Shown here in pieces: positions 60,574 through 64,000 of a DNA stretch of 64,000 nt (positions are counted from its first letter, which is position 1; every line of letters starts with the position of its first letter). The notes under the pieces are model-generated. The model worked only from the letters and a program-made list of their open reading frames with translations. It did not search any database and was not told the origin of the DNA. A program made the translations under genes and the position numbers. The stretch is from positions 129,383-193,382 of the forward strand of contig NZ_OPYN01000150.1 in NCBI RefSeq assembly GCF_900277125.1. Reading direction: 5' to 3'. This stretch comes from Pseudomonas inefficax. GTDB lineage: Bacteria; Pseudomonadota; Gammaproteobacteria; Pseudomonadales; Pseudomonadaceae.

Positions 60574-61818
60574 ATGAAGATGCCAGAGCGTTGTGAAGTC
60601 GCTGTAATCGGTGCCGGTGCGGTCGGCGTTGCCACTGCCTTGTGGCTGCGCCGCCAGGGTTACCATGTGGTGTTGCTGGAGCGCGATGCGGTCGCTGCAG
60701 GTGCATCCTATGGCAATGCGGGCACATTTGCGCCCTATGGCTGCATGCCTATCGCACAACCTGGCCTGCTGCGCGACATACCACGCCTGCTCTTCTCGGC
60801 GGACTCGCCCCTTGTGGTGCGGTGGTCTCGCTTGCCGCGTTTGATGCCCTGGCTTGTCCGCTTCCTGAATCAGTGCCGGCCTCATAATTTCCAGCGCAAC
60901 GCGACGGCCCTTGCACAATTGCTGCAACACACCTACGAAGGGTATGCACCACTGCTGGATGAGGCGCCAGTGGCCGAAAAGCACTTGCGCCATAAAGGCT
61001 GCATCTATGCCTACTCCAGCCTGGACAGCCTGCGTGGCGCCGACGGCGGTTATGCGCTGCGTGACAGCTTCGGCATCCCTCAACAGCGCTTGAGTCGCGA
61101 CGAACTCGAAGCACTTGAGCCCGCACTGGCCGGCAAGACGGTAGGCGGCATCCTCTTTCCCAAATCCTCCCATCTGGATGATCCAAAGCGCTTCTTCGAG
61201 GACTTGGCAGCGCCACTGCTGCTCGATGGCACCCTGTGTTTCAGCACCGTGCAGCGCCTTGTTCGGCGCAGCAATGCACTGCAACTGGACTGCGCCGATG
61301 GCCACAGCCTGCTCGCCGAACGCGTGGTGCTGTGCGGCGGAGCCTGGTCTGCCACCCTCGCACAGCAACTGGGCGATCGCATCCCGCTGGATACCGAGCG
61401 TGGCTACCATATCGAGTTCGACCTGGAGGATACCCTGCTCGAACGCCCCTGCTGCCCGGTCGAAAGCGCCTTCTACATGACCCCCATGGCGGGTCGCCTG
61501 CGCGTGGCCGGCACCGTGGAGCTGGGTTCAATCAATGACCCAGCCAACCCCCGGCGCTACGAGTACCTGGAGCAACGGGTACGGCGCGTGCTTGGCCTTC
61601 GCCAGCCAGTGGCGAGGCGCTGGCTGGGCTTTCGCCCGTCGCTGCCGGACTCGCTACCGGTCATTGGCGTCTCGCCGAACGAACCGCGCCTGATTCACGC
61701 CTTTGGTCATCAGCACCTTGGCTTGACACTGGCGGGAGTGACAGGGCAACTGGTAAGCCAACTCATCGAAGGAACAGCGCCTGCATGGCTCGACGCGTTT
61801 TCCTCACGCCGTTTCTGA
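60574..61818 (+). CDS. FAD-dependent amino-acid oxidase/dehydrogenase (DadA/DAO type)
   Basis: This 414-aa protein has the dinucleotide motif VIGAGAVGVATALWLRRQGY and the C-terminal GFRPSLPDSLPVIGVSPNEP with FGHQHLGLTLAGVTGQLV. This is the DAO-type flavin fold of DadA. It should oxidise a (D-)amino acid to an imino acid, which the downstream RidA can hydrolyse. The start 7 bases after the MocR stop indicates an operon. Confidence 0.87.
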   Translation: MKMPERCEVAVIGAGAVGVATALWLRRQGYHVVLLERDAVAAGASYGNAGTFAPYGCMPIAQPGLLRDIPRLLFSADSPLVVRWSRLPRLMPWLVRFLNQCRPHNFQRNATALAQLLQHTYEGYAPLLDEAPVAEKHLRHKGCIYAYSSLDSLRGADGGYALRDSFGIPQQRLSRDELEALEPALAGKTVGGILFPKSSHLDDPKRFFEDLAAPLLLDGTLCFSTVQRLVRRSNALQLDCADGHSLLAERVVLCGGAWSATLAQQLGDRIPLDTERGYHIEFDLEDTLLERPCCPVESAFYMTPMAGRLRVAGTVELGSINDPANPRRYEYLEQRVRRVLGLRQPVARRWLGFRPSLPDSLPVIGVSPNEPRLIHAFGHQHLGLTLAGVTGQLVSQLIEGTAPAWLDAFSSRRF

Positions 61819-61835
61819 CCCAAGGAGATTGACCC

Positions 61836-62186
61836 ATGACCATTCAGCGCAAACAGATCAACCCGCGCATGAGCCAGATCGTGATCCACCGCGACACCGT
61901 ATATCTTGCAGGCCAGGTCGGCGAGACCGGCCAGACCGTGGCGGAACAGACCCGAGAAGCCCTGGCGCGGGTCGATGCACTGCTCGATGAGGCCGGCACC
62001 ACTCGCCAGCACCTGCTTCAGGCCATTATCTGGTTGGCCGACATGGCAGACTTTACCGAGATGAATACCGTATGGGATGCCTGGGTACCCAGCGGCCATG
62101 CACCGGCGCGAGCCTGCGGCGAGGCGAAGCTGGCAGATCCGCGGCTGCTGGTGGAAGTGATCATCACCGCTGCCGTTCCCGAGTAA
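61836..62186 (+). CDS. RidA-family imine deaminase
   Basis: This 116-aa protein has VYLAGQVGETGQTVAEQTRE, then ALARVDALLDEAGTTRQHL and ARACGEAKLADPRLLVEVII with family E-end. RidA proteins hydrolyse reactive 2-imino acids released by amino-acid oxidation. It is 17 bases after the DadA-like gene, with AGGAG upstream of ATG. It completes the catabolic operon. Confidence 0.87.
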   Translation: MTIQRKQINPRMSQIVIHRDTVYLAGQVGETGQTVAEQTREALARVDALLDEAGTTRQHLLQAIIWLADMADFTEMNTVWDAWVPSGHAPARACGEAKLADPRLLVEVIITAAVPE

Positions 62187-62198
62187 TGGCACGTGGCG

Positions 62199-62219
62199 CC
62201 GGGCTTGTGACGAGCCCGG
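62199..62219 (+). terminator. Hairpin after ridA, possible terminator
   Basis: CCGGGCT-N7-AGCCCGG forms a 7-bp GC stem 12 bases after the ridA stop. No T run follows, so termination would be weak or factor-dependent. Confidence 0.35.
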
Positions 62220-62742
62220 ATGGCCACCGAAAGGCTCAAGCTTCGGAACTCCCGGAACGGTTGTTTCAAGTGTAACAAGGCCTGGACTGACACTCTCGCC
62301 AGTATGATTGTTTAGCCCAAATGCAGCTTCCGCCGAGTGACCGCTATCGACCCATAGCGGGCATCTGTAACAGGGGCCGCTTCGCGGCCCATCGCCGGCA
62401 AGCGCGGCTCCCACAGGTACAGCGCATGCCTGATGGCTGATGATATTCCTGTGGGAGCTGGCTTGCCGGCGATGAGGCCTGCACTGACTACAGAGCTTTG
62501 GATTGCTGTCCGCTCTAGGTCGGTATCGGCCAGCCGTAAACTGGCCGCTACCGACCCGAAGCGGACACTTGAGAATAACCGGCTTCGTGAGTGCGACACG
62601 CACTCTGTGGGAGCGGGTTTACCCGCGAAGCAGGCGCCGCGGTGGATGGCACCGGCTGTGCCGATGTTCGCGGGTGAACCCGCTCCCACAAAGTCCGCTG
62701 CAAGACGCAACGTCGGCTATGGGTCGTTAGCGGCCAGCAGCT
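62220..62742. repeat. Intergenic region with REP pair and 172-bp repeat copy (62555-62726)
   Basis: The inverted copy of the 53-kb segment lies at 62345-62521, with its REP pair. The second copy of the 172-base repeat (62555-62726, with a REP pair at 62606-62690) follows. No gene was seen. Confidence 0.85.
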
Positions 62743-63261
62743 TCAACCCAGCGATGATTGGCTTGGCTCTGCCTCCTCCTGCTTGAAAATACGCAATCCA
62801 CGCGCCTGATAATTTTGCAGCGCGGCAGGATGGTCAAATGTGCAGGTATGTACCCACACCCGCTCTGTACCGTGCCATTCCCACGCAGATCGAACAGCGT
62901 GGCTCAATAGCGCTCCGCCGAATCCACACCCCAGGAACTGAGGCGCCAAGCCAAAGTAGCGGATTTCGCAGTTACGGCCGTCAGGGCGATAAAGCTCGTA
63001 ATAGCCGGCTATCGCACCACGGTGATAGGCAACCCAGGTACGGTGGCACTCCTGTTCAACCAGCGCTTGCCATTGGGAACTACTCCAGCTATCAAGATCG
63101 CCCCACTCCCAGGGCGTTCCTACCAGCTTGTAGAGAAACCGATTGAATTCCGCCTGAGGCACTTCACATTCGATGATCTGGAGGTCGTGACGCTGTGGCT
63201 TTTCCTTCAACTCGGAAGCCGAGGTCATTTCCAGGTAATAAGTGATGCAAGACCGTTCCAT
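62743..63261 (-). CDS. GNAT-family N-acetyltransferase
   Basis: This 172-aa protein has AYHRGAIAGYYELYRPDGRN, IRYFGLAPQFLGCGFGGALL (acetyl-CoA loop) and CTFDHPAALQNYQARGLR. The N-terminal 25 residues are less typical. AGGGAG lies before the ATG. The substrate is unknown. It runs in the same direction as the DUF2165 gene with a 175-base gap. Confidence 0.83.
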   Translation of the reverse strand: MERSCITYYLEMTSASELKEKPQRHDLQIIECEVPQAEFNRFLYKLVGTPWEWGDLDSWSSSQWQALVEQECHRTWVAYHRGAIAGYYELYRPDGRNCEIRYFGLAPQFLGCGFGGALLSHAVRSAWEWHGTERVWVHTCTFDHPAALQNYQARGLRIFKQEEAEPSQSSLG

Positions 63262-63436
63262 CGTAGACTCCCTGCGTCTTCCCGCTAGCGATCAGACAAG
63301 CATGCCAGCTACGGCTCGACCGCGGCTACAGCAGATGTCTGCTTCGGCTAGAAAGCAGTCGCTATCAACGCTGACCCTACGCTCATCGGCTTCAGCTGTT
63401 GCTCCTTCCTGGCATCCTGCAAGTGTCCATCGCCCA

Positions 63437-63922
63437 TCAACTCCACCGGACATTGAGTACGACGAAGTGCAGCAGGATCCAGACCATCAGCAGCAGATGG
63501 GTCAGTTGCAACCCCTCCTGACGGATCCAGTAGCCGAACCATATCCCACCCAGCAACATGGCGAGCAGGAACCCGAGCGCCGCGCTCAAGGCCAGGTTCA
63601 ACCAGGGCAGCGAAGCCTCCAGCCCGTCGCCAAGCACCAGTTCATAGCAGCCGACCCAGGCCGTGAGCACGGCAGCTGCCTGTATCAGCACGATGATCGC
63701 CAAGGCCAGGCGATGGATCGAGGGAGAGGTCATCGCTCGCCCCAGCAGTGGGAGGCTGATTGCGGGCGGTTGGGCCAGCGGCGCCATCGACATGGTCGCC
63801 CCGATCGCCCCGGCCGAACTGGCAAAGGTATGCAGGTTGTTGATCAGGCTGATGCTCAGCCACAGGCTCAAGCCAATGCAGCAGGTGATCTGGAAAATCA
63901 GCAGTGAGGTCGGAGTGTCCAT
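63437..63922 (-). CDS. DUF2165-type membrane protein
   Basis: This 161-aa protein has four likely helices (LLIFQITCCIGLSLWLSISL; LALAIIVLIQAAAVLTAWVG; LALSAALGFLLAMLLGGIWF; LLLMVWILLHFVVLNV) with the conserved N-N-L motif in the first loop. It is a predicted small integral membrane protein of unknown function. Its promoter is in the last 78 bases, next to the SoxR/MerR-like box. Confidence 0.7.
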   Translation of the reverse strand: MDTPTSLLIFQITCCIGLSLWLSISLINNLHTFASSAGAIGATMSMAPLAQPPAISLPLLGRAMTSPSIHRLALAIIVLIQAAAVLTAWVGCYELVLGDGLEASLPWLNLALSAALGFLLAMLLGGIWFGYWIRQEGLQLTHLLLMVWILLHFVVLNVRWS

Positions 63923-63982
63923 TCCTGGTCCTTGTGAGTTCGTTTCCGGAAGTAGCGAGAGAGTTCGGACGACACTCTAAAA

Positions 63983-64000
63983 CCTTGACTTAACTCGAGG
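63983..64000. promoter_or_regulatory. SoxR/MerR-type box at the window edge
   Basis: CCTTGACTTAACTCGAGG is a near-palindrome that matches the SoxR box CCTCAAGTTAACTTGAGG (on the other strand) at 14 of 18 positions. TTGACT inside may be the -35 of a rightward promoter. The target gene lies beyond the window. Confidence 0.45.

Overview
The window looks like a chromosomal segment of a Pseudomonas of the P. putida group. The support is high GC with NNC/NNG codon use, a mexS/mexT pair, repeated copies of the putida-type REP palindrome (core GCGGGTTTACCCGC and the related GCCGGCGATGGGCCGC form), a DUF2790 protein, FecI/FecR iron signalling, and dense LysR, GNAT and RidA content. No rRNA, tRNA or CRISPR array was seen.

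Left edge (1-5170): a MocR-type regulator cut by the window, whose PLP-binding lysine appears to be lost, is translationally coupled to an unrecognised 461-residue protein. Divergent mexS and mexT follow.

Accessory island (5171-14759): this block sits exactly after the mexT stop codon and is the most unusual part. Two further copies of the last 11 codons of mexT (9894-9926 and 14727-14759) lie in direct orientation and divide the block into two modules of about 4.8 kb. Both modules have the same plan: leftward gene(s), a divergent promoter, then rightward gene(s). Module 1 has a GIY-YIG-like protein, a LexA-type box and an RloC-like ATPase with a zinc hook and a possible anticodon-nuclease tail. 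Module 2 has a coupled pair of DUF262 proteins, the second with a DUF1524 HNH motif, and a PrlF/YhaV toxin-antitoxin pair. No recombinase is visible. It reads as a defence hotspot that uses the 3' end of mexT as its attachment site.

Iron uptake (14796-20955): fecI-fecR, a TonB-dependent siderophore receptor and three inner-membrane proteins (DUF3649, PepSY, DUF3325), all leftward, behind a Fur-like site.

Redox and stress (21065-27922): a flavodoxin-fold oxidoreductase, a MerR regulator, an SDR with an extra N-terminal region, a KGG-repeat protein, a cation/proton antiporter, DUF2188, a 52-residue acidic protein and an FAD monooxygenase.

Amino-acid-like uptake (28084-33459): an ammonia-lyase homologue lacking exactly the Ala-Ser-Gly cofactor tripeptide, a ProU/HutXWV-type ABC transporter and a divergent LysR.

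Signalling, efflux and metal (33478-44678): a GGDEF-EAL protein, an RND pump with its adaptor and TetR regulator, a GNAT enzyme, and chrB-chrA.

Catabolic cluster (44908-49751): five genes joined by 4-bp stop/start overlaps (reductase, VOC protein, MaoC hydratase, CoA-transferase, shikimate dehydrogenase-like) with a divergent LysR over a perfect palindrome.

Right part (50084-64000): LysR, RidA, YcaC-like hydrolase and AraC; DUF2790 and an esterase; cupin and GNAT; LysE; then an APC permease divergent from a MocR-DadA-RidA amino-acid catabolic operon; GNAT and DUF2165 genes; and a SoxR/MerR-like box at the last bases. REP elements fill most gaps from 44 kb on, including a 172-bp near-identical direct repeat and a roughly 175-bp inverted repeat pair.
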